From Sergeia podlipaevii (lineage: Eukaryota; Euglenozoa; Kinetoplastea; Trypanosomatida; Trypanosomatidae), in contig JASANZ010002135.1 of assembly GCA_030849805.1 (NCBI GenBank), forward strand, positions 1 through 52,096: 52,096 bases of DNA, given 5' to 3'. Below are positions 1 through 9,449 of this stretch, piece by piece. Within the stretch, counting starts at the first letter, position 1; each line of letters opens with the position of its first letter. The notes below the pieces were generated by a model. It did not search any database and was not told the origin of the DNA. It saw only the letters and a list, made by a program, of their open reading frames with translations. Made by a program: the position numbers and the translations under genes.

Positions 1-646
1 TGGGTGGGTGGGGGGGAGGAAAGGAGTGCATATGTACTTGAAAGAAAGCCCGATGGAAGGCGTACCCTTTTCAAAAATTTTTTCTTTGTATTTCTTATTG
101 TAACAGGAAGATTTTGATGGGTGCATCCAAAGACATGTCTCCACTCTTTTCTTTTACACTAGGTCAGTTCTTCAGAGAATAAAGATATATTTGTGCTTGT
201 ATGCTCAGTGCCTTCAATTTTGCCTCCCACCATAGTCTCTAAAAGCGTTCTGATCTCTATTTCCTCCCAACTGTCACGACTTTTTATTTAATAAGACACT
301 TGGGGAAAGAATCGTTGTCTTTGGCCATAATCGCACAAACATGACTTCATTCCCCCCCTTTTCAGCATTTATTATAATCTACTGTTTCTTCTTCTTTTTT
401 TGTTTGCTTTCCTCCCACACATACATGTACACAGTCTGACAACCATACGCACGCCACCTCTCAAGCAGAAAACAGAAGCGTCTTCTTCAAAGAGTTATAT
501 ATATAATGAATAAAGAAAAAAGGCAGCACATTGGCAAAAAATAAAATAAAATAAAAATGATGATCGCCAAGGAATGATACAACCCATTCTTTGCACTCCC
601 TCCTTTCCGCTTTTTTTTTCTTCCTCCATTGTTTCTTTCACTGTCC
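1..646. other. eIF1 downstream spacer, probable 3' UTR
   Basis: No convincing gene. On the transcribed minus strand this lies downstream of eIF1, so it should hold its 3' UTR and polyadenylation region and then the start of the next intergenic spacer. It contains homopolymer and pyrimidine-rich stretches and a G-rich run at positions 1-16. Open frames here are short and low in complexity. Confidence 0.6.
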
Positions 647-967
647 TTACAGAGAGTGAATCTCCAGATTGGTCTCAGTGGCCATGTGCTCTTCGAGAAG
701 GAAAGCCTTAATGTTCTCACTCCAGTTGCCTTGAAGCTGAATGACCGTACCAGCATCGGGGGCCTTGATCACAGTACCATTGCAGCCCCAGCGCTTTTGG
801 AACTCACGGTTAATACGAGTGAAGTTGAGGGCCTGGTTGAGTCCCTGCACAGTCGTCACGCACTTCTTCCCCTTACGCTGCTGTACACGAATGTGAACCT
901 TGTGAGAGGAGAGAAGGGCCTGCTCAGTCTCCTTCTGTCTGTTGATAACCTCCTCCTGACCTTCCAT
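647..967 (-). CDS. eIF1: Translation initiation factor eIF1 (SUI1 family)
   Basis: Encodes a 106-residue protein, the usual eIF1 length. eIF1 binds the 40S subunit near the P site, keeps the scanning complex open and enforces AUG selection in the cytosol. The SUI1 fold spans about residues 20-103. Diagnostic segments are KVHIRVQQRKGKK followed by TTVQGL, then the FQKRWGCNGTV stretch and GTVIQLQGN, all in family order. The ATG at 967 is the only sensible start because the charged N-terminal tail preceding the domain begins there. A pyrimidine tract and AG lie about 85 bases upstream. The stop is TAA. Assignment is from motif recognition; the role is family knowledge. Confidence 0.95.
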   Translation of the reverse strand: MEGQEEVINRQKETEQALLSSHKVHIRVQQRKGKKCVTTVQGLNQALNFTRINREFQKRWGCNGTVIKAPDAGTVIQLQGNWSENIKAFLLEEHMATETNLEIHSL

Positions 968-1386
968 GCTTGGACTTAGTGCTGGATTAATGTGTTAATA
1001 GCAAAGGATTACTTAAATAGTTTTTCTTTTCGTCACGAATCGTGATGAATCTTGAAGAAATAATAATAATAAAAAAATATAGAGATAGATAGAGAGAGGA
1101 GAAAGACTGAAGAAGAAACATGAGCAGCGAATGCATATAGCCACATGAAATCACGCGACGACTCAATAGCACCGTTTTTATCAAATATAAGTTCCCATTT
1201 GTCTAGTTATAAATATGAACGCAAGTGTAGGTGATGAAAAAACAAGAGGTGGCCACCACCCACCTTAGGTCTCCATGCCAGTGGAGAATATATATAGTAA
1301 GTGGCACAGATTAAATGTAAGCAATGACAATAAATAAGTAAATAAATGAATTATAATAGCGGACGACACCTACTCACAGACATTCC
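968..1386. other. Spacer between YL1-like gene and eIF1
   Basis: No gene seen. It should hold the 3' UTR of the YL1-like gene and the 5' UTR of eIF1, including the polypyrimidine tract and AG annotated separately at 1051-1115. Confidence 0.6.
1051..1115 (-). promoter_or_regulatory. Predicted spliced-leader acceptor for eIF1
   Basis: Read on the minus strand, a long T/C-rich tract (roughly 1115 to 1053) runs into an AG at 1052-1051, giving a predicted 5' UTR of about 83 bases before the eIF1 ATG. This is the standard trypanosomatid trans-splicing layout. The exact site is an inference. Confidence 0.5.
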
Positions 1387-2364
1387 CTACATCGACTGTT
1401 TACACCGAAATACAGCAGGAAGTTGATGAGAAAAGGAAACGATAGTGTCAACTCCAAACTCTTCCTGCACGCGACGTCCACTGCTATAACATACCCTCTG
1501 TCCCGCCTCAGGGCCCTCATATAAGCGCCGCCGCCACTCGCCAGCAGAGGGAAGAAAGCCACCAATAGGAATCCCCAAGCCACTACGGGGAACTACAGTT
1601 CCTCCTGTAGCCGAGAGGGCACCCCCCGCATCCAGCCCTATATCTCCTCGCCGACTCGGCGCTCCTCTGCGCGGTCGTCTGCTCGCAACTCTTCCCATGT
1701 TAAAGTTGCCTACCGCCCCTCCGGAATTGACTAACATTGGACCAGAGCCACCAGTACTGGCATCTGTCGTTCCCGCGAGCTGCTGCTCTCGAACCTCCTC
1801 AGCACGCTGGAGGGTCATCTGAAGACGTTTTTCTAGTGGAATGGTGGGTGCTGGCCTCTTGCGCACGACACGTCTGAGATCCTCCTCTTCTTCCTCGTCC
1901 TCGTCGTCTTCACCACCTTCGTTGCCATCATCGCTGCCGCTATTATTATTTTTATTATTATTTCTACTAGTATGGCCATTTTTTGTCGTCTTTGCTCCCT
2001 TCTTGATCCTCTTCTTACCACGTGGCGTCTTCCTCTTTCGCGTAAGCATGCCAGCTCTCTGCAGTTGTCTGTTCTTCATCGCTTTCCTGGATTCCCGCTC
2101 CTCACGCCGTATCGACGCCTCCGTCTCCACGCGCTCGTTCGCAAGGACGCCCTGCACCTCCTCGTCGGAGAAATCACTGTCAACGATATCCACAGCTTCT
2201 TCGTCACTGCACAGGAAGCTGCTATCTGAGGTGTCATCGCTGTACTCACGCAGGAACTTCTCATCCTCCTCATCGAGACCGTTTTTAAGAAGCTCATCCA
2301 TCAGTTTGCCGACGTTTGGGCGGCGCGCGCGGCCCACCCGCGCCTCCGCAAGTTCAAATTCCAT
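1387..2364 (-). CDS. YL1/Swc2-like nuclear protein
   Basis: Encodes 325 residues starting at the ATG at 2364. The N-terminal third resembles the YL1 (VPS72/Swc2) family: a basic RARRPNVGKLMDELL start, then an acidic segment ending in the DIVDSDFSDEE motif (residues 59-69), close to the EVDSDFD signature that contacts H2A.Z-H2B. Residues 105-135 are strongly basic, 140-162 are Asn-rich then very acidic, and the rest is Gly/Arg-rich and probably disordered. Family members belong to SWR1-type remodellers that deposit the histone variant H2A.Z in nuclear chromatin. I cannot see the usual C-terminal YL1_C domain, so this may be a divergent member or an unrelated acidic/basic nuclear protein sharing the motif. 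Confidence 0.55.
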   Translation of the reverse strand: MEFELAEARVGRARRPNVGKLMDELLKNGLDEEDEKFLREYSDDTSDSSFLCSDEEAVDIVDSDFSDEEVQGVLANERVETEASIRREERESRKAMKNRQLQRAGMLTRKRKTPRGKKRIKKGAKTTKNGHTSRNNNKNNNSGSDDGNEGGEDDEDEEEEEDLRRVVRKRPAPTIPLEKRLQMTLQRAEEVREQQLAGTTDASTGGSGPMLVNSGGAVGNFNMGRVASRRPRRGAPSRRGDIGLDAGGALSATGGTVVPRSGLGIPIGGFLPSAGEWRRRLYEGPEAGQRVCYSSGRRVQEEFGVDTIVSFSHQLPAVFRCKQSM

Positions 2365-3149
2365 CTTTTTTTGTTTTTGTTACGAACACCTTTTTTTTTA
2401 CATGCAGCAATGTGCAAAAATAGAAATAGAAATAGAGAATGAAAAGAGAAGCTGAGAACAACAGTATACAAGTACACGTCACTGTATAGGTGAACCGTAT
2501 GTAATATAAATAGCACCATTCATAAAAAAACAACGTGCGGGTGTGGATGTGGGTGCGCCACTTCTTCTGTAACAAAGGCACATCTAGTAACAAAACATGG
2601 CTTTGGCGTCTAAGGTTCTACCAACTACAATAATAGTGATAAAAAGAGAAGACAATAAAGGCCGCCCTTCTTCATCACCCGCATTCCTTTTCAACAGCAA
2701 GTATATGTTCACACCTTGCTAGTTTTTATTTTCGATTCATCTCCCCTTTCCCTTAGATATCCCTCACAGTAATTTATTTTTATTTTTCTCTTTTCTTCTT
2801 TCCAATATGCGGTCGCAGGTTGATTGCCGGCAAGCTCCACATCACTAACCTCTAAAGAAAGAAAGAAAGACAAACAAACAAACACACAGCAAACAACGAG
2901 TAATCGGTTAAGCAACTCGGCAATAGAAAAAGAAAGAGAGAAAAACTTAAAATACTGGAGCCCAAGTGGACTACTCACTCACCCCCTCTCTTTTTTTTTC
3001 CTTTTTAAAATATTTCCCTCGATCCTTCACCATTTCACCTCCATTCTGCTCTGATTTTTCTTCACTTCTCTGCAAAGGAAATATTACCGCTCAATAATAA
3101 TAATAAAAAGCAACAAAAGCCACACAGACACAAATAACGCGGCCCCCTA
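2365..3149. other. Spacer between TMBIM5-like gene and YL1-like gene
   Basis: No gene supported. It includes the 3' UTR of the TMBIM5-like gene, a GAAA/CAAA short-repeat stretch near 2858-2890 and an AT-rich area, then the splice-acceptor region of the YL1-like gene. Confidence 0.6.
2390..2450 (-). promoter_or_regulatory. Predicted spliced-leader acceptor, YL1-like gene
   Basis: On the minus strand a T/C-rich tract at about 2450-2416 is followed by the first AG at 2391-2390. This would leave about 25 bases of 5' UTR before the ATG at 2364. Inferred from layout only. Confidence 0.4.
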
Positions 3150-4187
3150 TTAGTTCGACGACCCTCCCATGATCTGCGCAATGCGGATAAATATATTGAG
3201 GACGTTCAGGAACATACCGAGGGCGTCCTGCACGTGATCACCAGCTCCGCAGCGTGCGCGCTCAATCATAGCCTGTGTATCCGCAGCTACCATGACAGAG
3301 AAAAGGGCCAGGCCGCCATACAGGATAAGCGAGTGGGCAATAGCGGTGGGGTAGAAGATGTTGAGAACGGAGATGGCCACAAGACCTATGAGGGCTCCAA
3401 AGAGCGGGCCCTGCCACGCCACCAACGATGCACGCGGGGCCAGATAGGCAGCAGCGCTGAAGCCACCAAACACCGCGGCGGTGAGAACCAGAGAGGTGAC
3501 AAGGACACCCTTCATGGAGGTTGCTAGCACGAGAGGCGCGATGGCCATACCCTCAAGCGTGGTGAAAGCAAAGAAGAGAGCGAGCTTGGCAGTGGGGTTC
3601 GCCGGGGGCTTGAAGGAAAGCCACAGCAGGGGGATGAACCCACCGAACATAGGGAGCCAGAAGGGGATTACTTTGGCGAGAGGTGTAGCCACCATGAGGA
3701 AGCTGCCGATACCTGCAGAAGCCACACCAGCGCCGAGCAACGAGTACACACGCGTAAGATGCTGGCGGACGTACGGGGTAAGACTATCCGCCTGACTGCC
3801 GCCGGACTCGCTGCCGCCGCCGCCCCCCCAGCTCATGGGGGTATTGTTAGTGCGAATAGAATTGCCTCCGCCCTGAACTCGTACTTTATTCACGCGTGTG
3901 GGGGCAAGAGAAGAAAATGAGCGGGAAAGTGGGACTGCCGCGGCGGCTGCAGGTGCAGGTGTGGTGACGGCTGCGGGCGTGGGGGAGGCCGAGGCGGGGC
4001 AGCAACGATAGGCGTTAAGCTTCAGTAGCGGAACGGCGCTGCGCAGCCTGGGCAAGCAGTGGAACTGCTGCTTCTGCTGGAAGGCGGAATTGAAAGCCAA
4101 TGGGGAAGGCGAGGAGGTATGACAGAAGGAGGCCATGACGGCGGCAGCGGCAGCTGCACCGGCGGTGGCGTTGAAGCGACGAAACAT
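3150..4187 (-). CDS. Mitochondrial TMBIM5/GHITM-type (Bax inhibitor-1 family) protein
   Basis: Encodes 345 residues from the ATG at 4187. The open frame continues upstream but without another ATG, so the start is firm. The first ~120 residues are Ala/Ser/Arg/Pro-rich with few acids, as in a mitochondrial presequence. From about residue 147 to 340 there are successive hydrophobic segments, about seven. The C-terminal block reads ILYGGLALFSVMVAADTQ, then a charged loop, then LNVLNIFIRIAQIM, which follows human GHITM/TMBIM5 closely. The Asp of the ADTQ motif (residue 303) matches a conserved acidic residue of the family. TMBIM5 proteins sit in the inner mitochondrial membrane and affect cristae and calcium/proton exchange; transport here is inferred, and other TMBIM members are the main alternative. 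Confidence 0.88.
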   Translation of the reverse strand: MFRRFNATAGAAAAAAVMASFCHTSSPSPLAFNSAFQQKQQFHCLPRLRSAVPLLKLNAYRCCPASASPTPAAVTTPAPAAAAAVPLSRSFSSLAPTRVNKVRVQGGGNSIRTNNTPMSWGGGGGSESGGSQADSLTPYVRQHLTRVYSLLGAGVASAGIGSFLMVATPLAKVIPFWLPMFGGFIPLLWLSFKPPANPTAKLALFFAFTTLEGMAIAPLVLATSMKGVLVTSLVLTAAVFGGFSAAAYLAPRASLVAWQGPLFGALIGLVAISVLNIFYPTAIAHSLILYGGLALFSVMVAADTQAMIERARCGAGDHVQDALGMFLNVLNIFIRIAQIMGGSSN

Positions 4188-4708
4188 GATAAAAATATAA
4201 TGAAAGAAAGCGAATATGTATGGAAAAAAAAAAGAATCAGAACAACTGCAAAGCACTGGCTTCACCTTATAATATCAATCTTGCATGCATGCAAAAAGGA
4301 TAATTTTTTATGTTTCAATCAACAAACAGCCACATTCCCAATTTGAAATGAAATGAGTAAAAAAGATAAAAGAAAGAAAGAAGAAGGGAAAAATATTGGC
4401 AAAAGTTACGAGCAACGATGCTATAAAGTGTGCAGCAGCGTGTTCCATTGTAAAGGAAAAGTAGAATAGGATCGTTCTGCTGCCGTAAAAACGTTCAAAA
4501 AGTAGTATCAGTGACTTTTTTTTGTGTTTTAAATATATATTAATTGGTGCTTCCTTAATCGCGATTACACATCACCGTATCGGGGTGCCTCTTTTAGTCT
4601 CTAGCAAGCAGCAAGGCACTCTCAGCACCATTTCCACTTTGCTTTTCAATTAGTTAGCTGCGGCACTACAGCAACAACAACAACACAGGGAGGAGTATAA
4701 CATCAGTT
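4188..4708. other. Spacer between SURF6 and TMBIM5-like gene
   Basis: No gene seen. A purine-rich stretch around 4352-4395 (a polypyrimidine tract on the transcribed strand) is the likely splicing signal for the TMBIM5-like gene. The remainder is AT-rich 3' UTR of the SURF6 gene. Confidence 0.55.
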
Positions 4709-5398
4709 CTAGCGCTTCTTACTACCGCCCTTCTTATCTCTACCTTTACCACCGAATCCGCCCTTCTTGGCGCCCTTCTTATCATTGCCCTTCTTGGCTG
4801 ACTTCTTGGCGCCTGCACCGCTCTTGCTCCCGCCCATTGCCGCCTTGCGCTTCTCCTTTGCCTTTTCCTTGGCATCCTTGCGAGCCTTCATGGTCTGCTT
4901 CTGAACTGACCGGTCGCGCACTACGTTCTCGATGGAGTCCTGCACGTTCTTCAGCCGCTTGGCCCACTTCTTGGCAGACTGCCTCTTCTTGTTACGACGC
5001 TTAGCGAGGGCCTTGGCGAGCTTCTTGGGGTCATCCTTTACCTTCGAGCCTGCCGCACGCTGAACAGCGGCAGAGAGAAGGTCATCGTTACGCTGCTGGA
5101 TACCCTCGCGAGTGCGGAGGAGATCTCCATGCACGACCTCCTTCTTTCTGGCGTGCCGTAGCAGGGAGGACAGCTCACGCACACCACCACCGCGCTGACC
5201 AAGAGACTTGAGATCCTGAAACTCAAAGTTGCCAAAAGAAAGATTAACAGGCACTACATGGGCGATGGGCTGCGTACGGCGGTCAGCAGGGGCTTCCTTC
5301 TTGGCGCTACGCTGAGATCCGCCCCTACCCCAACGGCGGCCGCCACCACCACCACCGCTGTTATTTCTAGTAAAACGCTGCCCATTGCTTTGGACCAT
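4709..5398 (-). CDS. SURF6/Rrp14 ribosome biogenesis protein
   Basis: Encodes 229 residues from the ATG at 5398; the frame extends upstream but has no earlier ATG. Residues 13-27 are Gly/Arg-rich. The SURF6 signature lies at about 117-152: GSKVKDDPKKLAKAL, then a basic run and SAKKWAKRLKNV, which matches the KVKDDP...SKKEW pattern of the family. A preceding segment (NLSFGNFEFQDL, residues 52-63) matches the upstream conserved strand. The tail from 165 is a long Lys-rich helix and Gly/Lys repeats suited to RNA binding and nucleolar retention. SURF6/Rrp14 is a nucleolar factor needed for pre-rRNA processing of both subunits. It is shorter than animal SURF6 and near the size of compact protist forms. 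Confidence 0.85.
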   Translation of the reverse strand: MVQSNGQRFTRNNSGGGGGGRRWGRGGSQRSAKKEAPADRRTQPIAHVVPVNLSFGNFEFQDLKSLGQRGGGVRELSSLLRHARKKEVVHGDLLRTREGIQQRNDDLLSAAVQRAAGSKVKDDPKKLAKALAKRRNKKRQSAKKWAKRLKNVQDSIENVVRDRSVQKQTMKARKDAKEKAKEKRKAAMGGSKSGAGAKKSAKKGNDKKGAKKGGFGGKGRDKKGGSKKR

Positions 5399-5735
5399 TG
5401 CAATACGTATGTATTTGATAAGAGAGAGAGAGAGACGCTTTGCTACTCTTTTTTTTAAAAAAATGAGTGCACGCACGCACACACAAACTCGCACTTTCTT
5501 TTAAAGTGGAGTGATGCACAACAGCTAAACCGCAAATGGAATGCGTACATAAATAGAGAGAGAAAAAAAAGAGAGAATGGTAATCATATACAAAATGAAA
5601 ATATATAACACTGACGCAAATAAGAGAATATACACAACCCAAAGAAGAAAGTACAATAAAAACACAATACTAAAAGCAGACTTTGTTACGTGTATCACGT
5701 AAGATAAAGAAAGACAAAATGCTTCCACTGATTCA
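5399..5735. other. Spacer between AAGAB-like gene and SURF6
   Basis: No gene seen. Purine-rich runs near 5417-5435 and 5545-5580 are pyrimidine tracts on the transcribed strand. The rest should be the short 3' UTR of the AAGAB-like gene. Confidence 0.55.
5524..5580 (-). promoter_or_regulatory. Predicted spliced-leader acceptor for SURF6
   Basis: A T/C-rich tract at about 5580-5545 on the minus strand is followed by an AG at 5525-5524, about 125 bases upstream of the SURF6 ATG. A second tract nearer the ATG (5435-5417) has no AG between it and the start, so it is less likely to be used. Confidence 0.35.
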
Positions 5736-8696
5736 TCACATGAATCCTTCTAAAGCCGTGGCCAGCACCCCAGCCTGTCGCTGCCTGTTCCTCCATGAAA
5801 GCCGTCCACCAAATTGCTTCATGCGGTCCATCCATTCCATGAGCTCTGCGTAGTGTGCTGAGTTTTCTTCTGTCTTTGCTGTTTTGCTCTGTGTGAAATC
5901 CTTTGATTTGAGATAAACAAGAGCTGACACCTGCGTGCTGCGAAGCGTCTCGGGCTCGATGAGGTAGGTAGGAGGCAGTTCACAGCCAAGCACTATCTCT
6001 GCCGTCTGCTCGTCATGTGCACTAATGCCTGCCTTGCAAGATGCATCAACAGTAACAACGTTTGCATATGACCCTTCAGCCCTACTGTTCTCGCTACTGG
6101 TGGCTGCGGAGTGCGCTATGGATGCACTGTGAAGGCCTTCATGAGATTGCTTGGAATGAAGGGCATGCCGCACTGCGAGTGGCCACACATGCTGCTCTAA
6201 AGCCTCCCGCACCCGCGCAAAGCCGTCCGTCAGAAACCCTTCATCGCTATTCTCCTCTCGGGTGGCACTCATGGCCGTAGCAGCAGCACTTTCATCAGAG
6301 CCCAGAATGATCTCCATGAGGGGGAACTCGACCTCTGCATCGTCTTGTCTCGGGTGGTCGGGGAAGAGAATCTTTGTCAGCGCCGCTTCTACAGCGACAG
6401 CAGCGGCATTAGCAGCACCTTCGCTGCCACCCACCACGTGGAGCATGCCCATCATTTCCTCCACCTCTTGAATTGATCTGCCATCTTCACCCATCATACC
6501 CAGAGCATTCTGCTCCTGCAAGCATTGCTGAAGTTCACGTAGTATCTTGACAAGAGAGAGGTGTCTCTTTCTGTTACTATCGCTATTACTAGAAGCGGCG
6601 GCGGCAGCCTGTAGCTCAGCAAGCGTACACGTCACCAGTACCGCATGGTAGTTTCTTACCCTCGGCGCAGCCATGTTCCACACTCCTTGCCTCACTGCAA
6701 GCCCGCCATATAGACTGACTCGCACCTTGGCGTTAAAGTACTTGTTTTCTGTCACGAATAGGGGACCTCCTGTAGAGGAGAGAGAGGGCAAGTACTCCAA
6801 GAGAAGTGGTTCAACGCCTCCGGTAGCGGGCTGATCCTCCACGTGTCCGGCTCGACTCACTTTCCCTACGCTGACAGGAAGGCCATGTGCACAGGTCTGA
6901 GCCAGCAAAGCCTCTTCTTGTGCCGCTGTGTCACCATACGCACAGATCAGCAGTCGGTTTTCTTGCGCTACTGCTGCGCCGCCTTCTCCAGTCCCCATCG
7001 CCTGACTGCCTCCCCAGTGGTGCTCTTGATGGTGTGCCCACTCCACACAATGAAGAAGCTCACGCAGCCGGTCCGCACCCGTCGTTTCATCCTCCTCTGC
7101 GTCATCCAAATGTTCTTCCCCTGTTCCGACTTGGCGGTTCCACTGCGGTAAGAGCGTGACTACCTCGCACTGGCGCTCCTGGCACACTTGGCGCTCGAAG
7201 GTGTCCAAAGCACCTCTACGCACTGCCTGGCGGCCCATCCACCTTTTCAATGCGGTATTCTGTTGGTCAGCGGAGGTTGCCAAGATCACGTTAGGCGCGT
7301 CGTACTGAGTAACGACTGTGATGCTCAAACTAGCGCCGCAGCTGCTCCGGATGGTGTCAAGTACTGTGGAGAGGGCGGGGTACTGAAAAACATGACCTTC
7401 ACTACCGCGTGGTGGCCAGAAGACAAAAGCCGCCGCATACCCTGAAGAGGAATGCTGAGCAGTCTCACGCTCAAACTGAGAGCGGAGGACATCAGACATG
7501 GACGGATTAAACATGGCCGTGTGTACCGCGACAGGCTCCACAACTGCGGCGTAGTACTTGTTGCAGAGAAGCAGCCGTGATGTGGCTTCGGCAATTTGTG
7601 ACTCTTTCTGGCCATTATTCAGATTGCGCTCGTCGTCATCAGCGGAAAGAACGTGATAGCATCTCTTTTTTGAATTTTCGCCAAGCAAGGGCAACGGGGT
7701 GGCAGAGATGGCTTTTGTGAAAAATCGATCATCCTTGGAAGTCGTCGTCATTACTTCCCTTCCCGTAGCAGCCCCTTCTATCGCGGAAATGAACTGAGGC
7801 GCCTCGAAGTACTTCAGCAGCGTTGCAACTGTTTCAGTGCCCACGAGCAGTACATAGTTGGCTTCACGCTGAGCCGCTTGCTTCTCTTCCAGCCTGTGAT
7901 GAGGCCTTCTGACGGTTTCAGGCCACATCGTGTTGCACAGTATTTGCACTACCCGTGCACTCCCCGTCAGTGTGCCACCGAGCAGACCAGTGGCTCCGGC
8001 GCCAGATGGCACCACCTCCAACTGGAAAGCGCCCTCACCACGAGAAGAACCATAACCAGCATGAGGGATGTATTCATATTGGTTCATCACGCACGCACGC
8101 CGCCATCGCTCTGCAGCCGCTACACCTTTTTCATAGCCGCTCTCTGAACTTCGACCATCACCACAGTAGAAAGATGCACCTGTGCTTGCGCGTTCATACA
8201 CCAACACAGCGCTAAAGAGCGCCTCGCTGCGTGGGATGGCATGCCATGCTACCTCATCTGGATATTGTGAGTCCTCTACCACAAAAATGCACCCATACGG
8301 TACCTTCGGGGAAGACCCACTAGCTCCCAGTACGTCCTGGATCAACGCTGTGGCATTCTGTTGCTGCCGCTGGTGAGTACTCGCTGACTTGTCTCCTCTC
8401 ATTTCTTCGCACTGAGAGGCACAGTCGACCACAGTTGCTTGAATGGAGGTGCTGAAGTAGCGATTGGTCGCCTCCACTACTAAAGGAAAGGGTACCGATA
8501 GGGCCGTGTTTCGGGGTCCGCTGTCACCGCACTGCTTGGTGGTGCTTGTCAGCCATAACTCCTGCACAACATCCCATGCGGACGCACACCCCGCCATTTC
8601 AGCGGCGCAGCACCACGCTAGTGGTGGAGTCACAGCAGCGTTACCATTGCGGCAATGACTGGAGATGTCTATGATGAATACGTGAGCTACGTTCAT
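5736..8696 (-). CDS. Triple-unit AAGAB/p34-like adaptin-binding protein
   Basis: Encodes 986 residues from the ATG at 8696. The frame extends to 8924, but that part encodes a GT-repeat leader and lies upstream of a predicted acceptor at 8780. Three units each follow the degenerate Rab-like fold of AAGAB (p34): an N-terminal strand, an N-[KR]-Y aromatic motif, a hydrophobic strand, a helix, and a closing R-[LV]-x6-W helix. Unit A: NRYFSTSIQATVV at 78-90, closing RVVQILCNTMWP at 248-259. Unit B: NKYYAAVVEP at 379-388, closing RLRELLHCVEW at 543-553. Unit C: NKYFNAKVRVSLYG at 651-664, closing RVREALEQHVWP at 828-839. Residues 948-985 match the C-terminal helix of AAGAB. No P-loop is seen. AAGAB chaperones AP-1 and AP-2 adaptor assembly in the cytosol; this role is inferred. 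Human AAGAB has one unit. Confidence 0.75.
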   Translation of the reverse strand: MNVAHVFIIDISSHCRNGNAAVTPPLAWCCAAEMAGCASAWDVVQELWLTSTTKQCGDSGPRNTALSVPFPLVVEATNRYFSTSIQATVVDCASQCEEMRGDKSASTHQRQQQNATALIQDVLGASGSSPKVPYGCIFVVEDSQYPDEVAWHAIPRSEALFSAVLVYERASTGASFYCGDGRSSESGYEKGVAAAERWRRACVMNQYEYIPHAGYGSSRGEGAFQLEVVPSGAGATGLLGGTLTGSARVVQILCNTMWPETVRRPHHRLEEKQAAQREANYVLLVGTETVATLLKYFEAPQFISAIEGAATGREVMTTTSKDDRFFTKAISATPLPLLGENSKKRCYHVLSADDDERNLNNGQKESQIAEATSRLLLCNKYYAAVVEPVAVHTAMFNPSMSDVLRSQFERETAQHSSSGYAAAFVFWPPRGSEGHVFQYPALSTVLDTIRSSCGASLSITVVTQYDAPNVILATSADQQNTALKRWMGRQAVRRGALDTFERQVCQERQCEVVTLLPQWNRQVGTGEEHLDDAEEDETTGADRLRELLHCVEWAHHQEHHWGGSQAMGTGEGGAAVAQENRLLICAYGDTAAQEEALLAQTCAHGLPVSVGKVSRAGHVEDQPATGGVEPLLLEYLPSLSSTGGPLFVTENKYFNAKVRVSLYGGLAVRQGVWNMAAPRVRNYHAVLVTCTLAELQAAAAASSNSDSNRKRHLSLVKILRELQQCLQEQNALGMMGEDGRSIQEVEEMMGMLHVVGGSEGAANAAAVAVEAALTKILFPDHPRQDDAEVEFPLMEIILGSDESAAATAMSATREENSDEGFLTDGFARVREALEQHVWPLAVRHALHSKQSHEGLHSASIAHSAATSSENSRAEGSYANVVTVDASCKAGISAHDEQTAEIVLGCELPPTYLIEPETLRSTQVSALVYLKSKDFTQSKTAKTEENSAHYAELMEWMDRMKQFGGRLSWRNRQRQAGVLATALEGFM

Positions 8697-8778
8697 TAAG
8701 TGAAGACAAAGATAATTTAGGTATGTGTGAGTGTGTGTGTGTGTCTTCCTGTGCAGCAAGTTGCAAATCAGCTTCTCT

Positions 8779-8860
8779 CTAGCATGAGGAACCACAATTG
8801 TGTGCACCAATGAGATTAAAGAAGAAAAAGGCATATATGAGAGAGAAAAAGAAAGAGACG
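8779..8860 (-). promoter_or_regulatory. Predicted spliced-leader acceptor, AAGAB-like gene
   Basis: On the minus strand a T/C-rich tract (about 8860-8816) is followed by its first AG at 8780-8779. No ATG lies between that AG and the chosen start at 8696, so this site supports starting the protein at 8696 rather than at the in-frame ATGs at 8834 or 8879. Confidence 0.45.
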
Positions 8861-9421
8861 CATTTGGCTTTATGCACATGATGCTGAAAGCCTTGCGCTG
8901 CCTCGAAAAAGGCCGTACTATCACAAAAGGAGACTATATGGGGGGAGTGGGATAAACGGCTTTGTGTTAAGAAATGCAGACTGAGTAGCAACAATGTAGA
9001 TGTATTCTGATTCACACATACACCAGGTATAAGAAACATTGCAATACACACGCGCACACACGCACTCAAAAGCAAATCATCATGACAAAAAAAAAAAAGG
9101 TCTCGCTCACGATCAATCGCATTCATTAAAAGGAAAAAAAAAAGAGCTCGCGGCAACGCAAACTCTTGATAAGGACGTTTATTTGTATAAAAGTTCTACA
9201 TGCCTTTGCACAAAGCAAAAAGGCAGACAGCCTTATTGTTCTTAATTTTACACTATTTCTCCCAAGCGACTTACTCCCCCTTTTTCTTCCTTTTTTTTTA
9301 TTTTCCAATGCATCAGCTCACTGTATAATTCAAAAGAACAGTTGCAGCGTACACGCACGTGCACTAAAGACATTATCCAAAGAATATATTTTCCTCTTCC
9401 TCCAAAGTGAACACATTAACC

Positions 9422-9449
9422 TGATATATATGTATATATATATATATAT
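9422..9449. repeat. AT dinucleotide microsatellite
   Basis: Alternating A/T with one G interruption, in a long spacer. It is likely in untranslated sequence. Confidence 0.85.

Noticed and set aside
1..16. G-rich start as telomeric repeat
   Set aside because: The TGGG units do not match the kinetoplastid telomere repeat TTAGGG and the run is too short.
1841..2455. Plus-strand frame of 204 codons opposite the YL1-like gene
   Set aside because: It is the Ser/Leu-rich complement of the Glu/Asp/Lys-rich coding strand, runs against the transcription direction of every gene here, and has no motifs.
8697..8924. Extension of the AAGAB-like frame to in-frame ATGs at 8834 and 8879
   Set aside because: It encodes a Thr/His repeat from a GT run and lies upstream of the first AG after the pyrimidine tract; the chosen start begins directly with the first domain strand.
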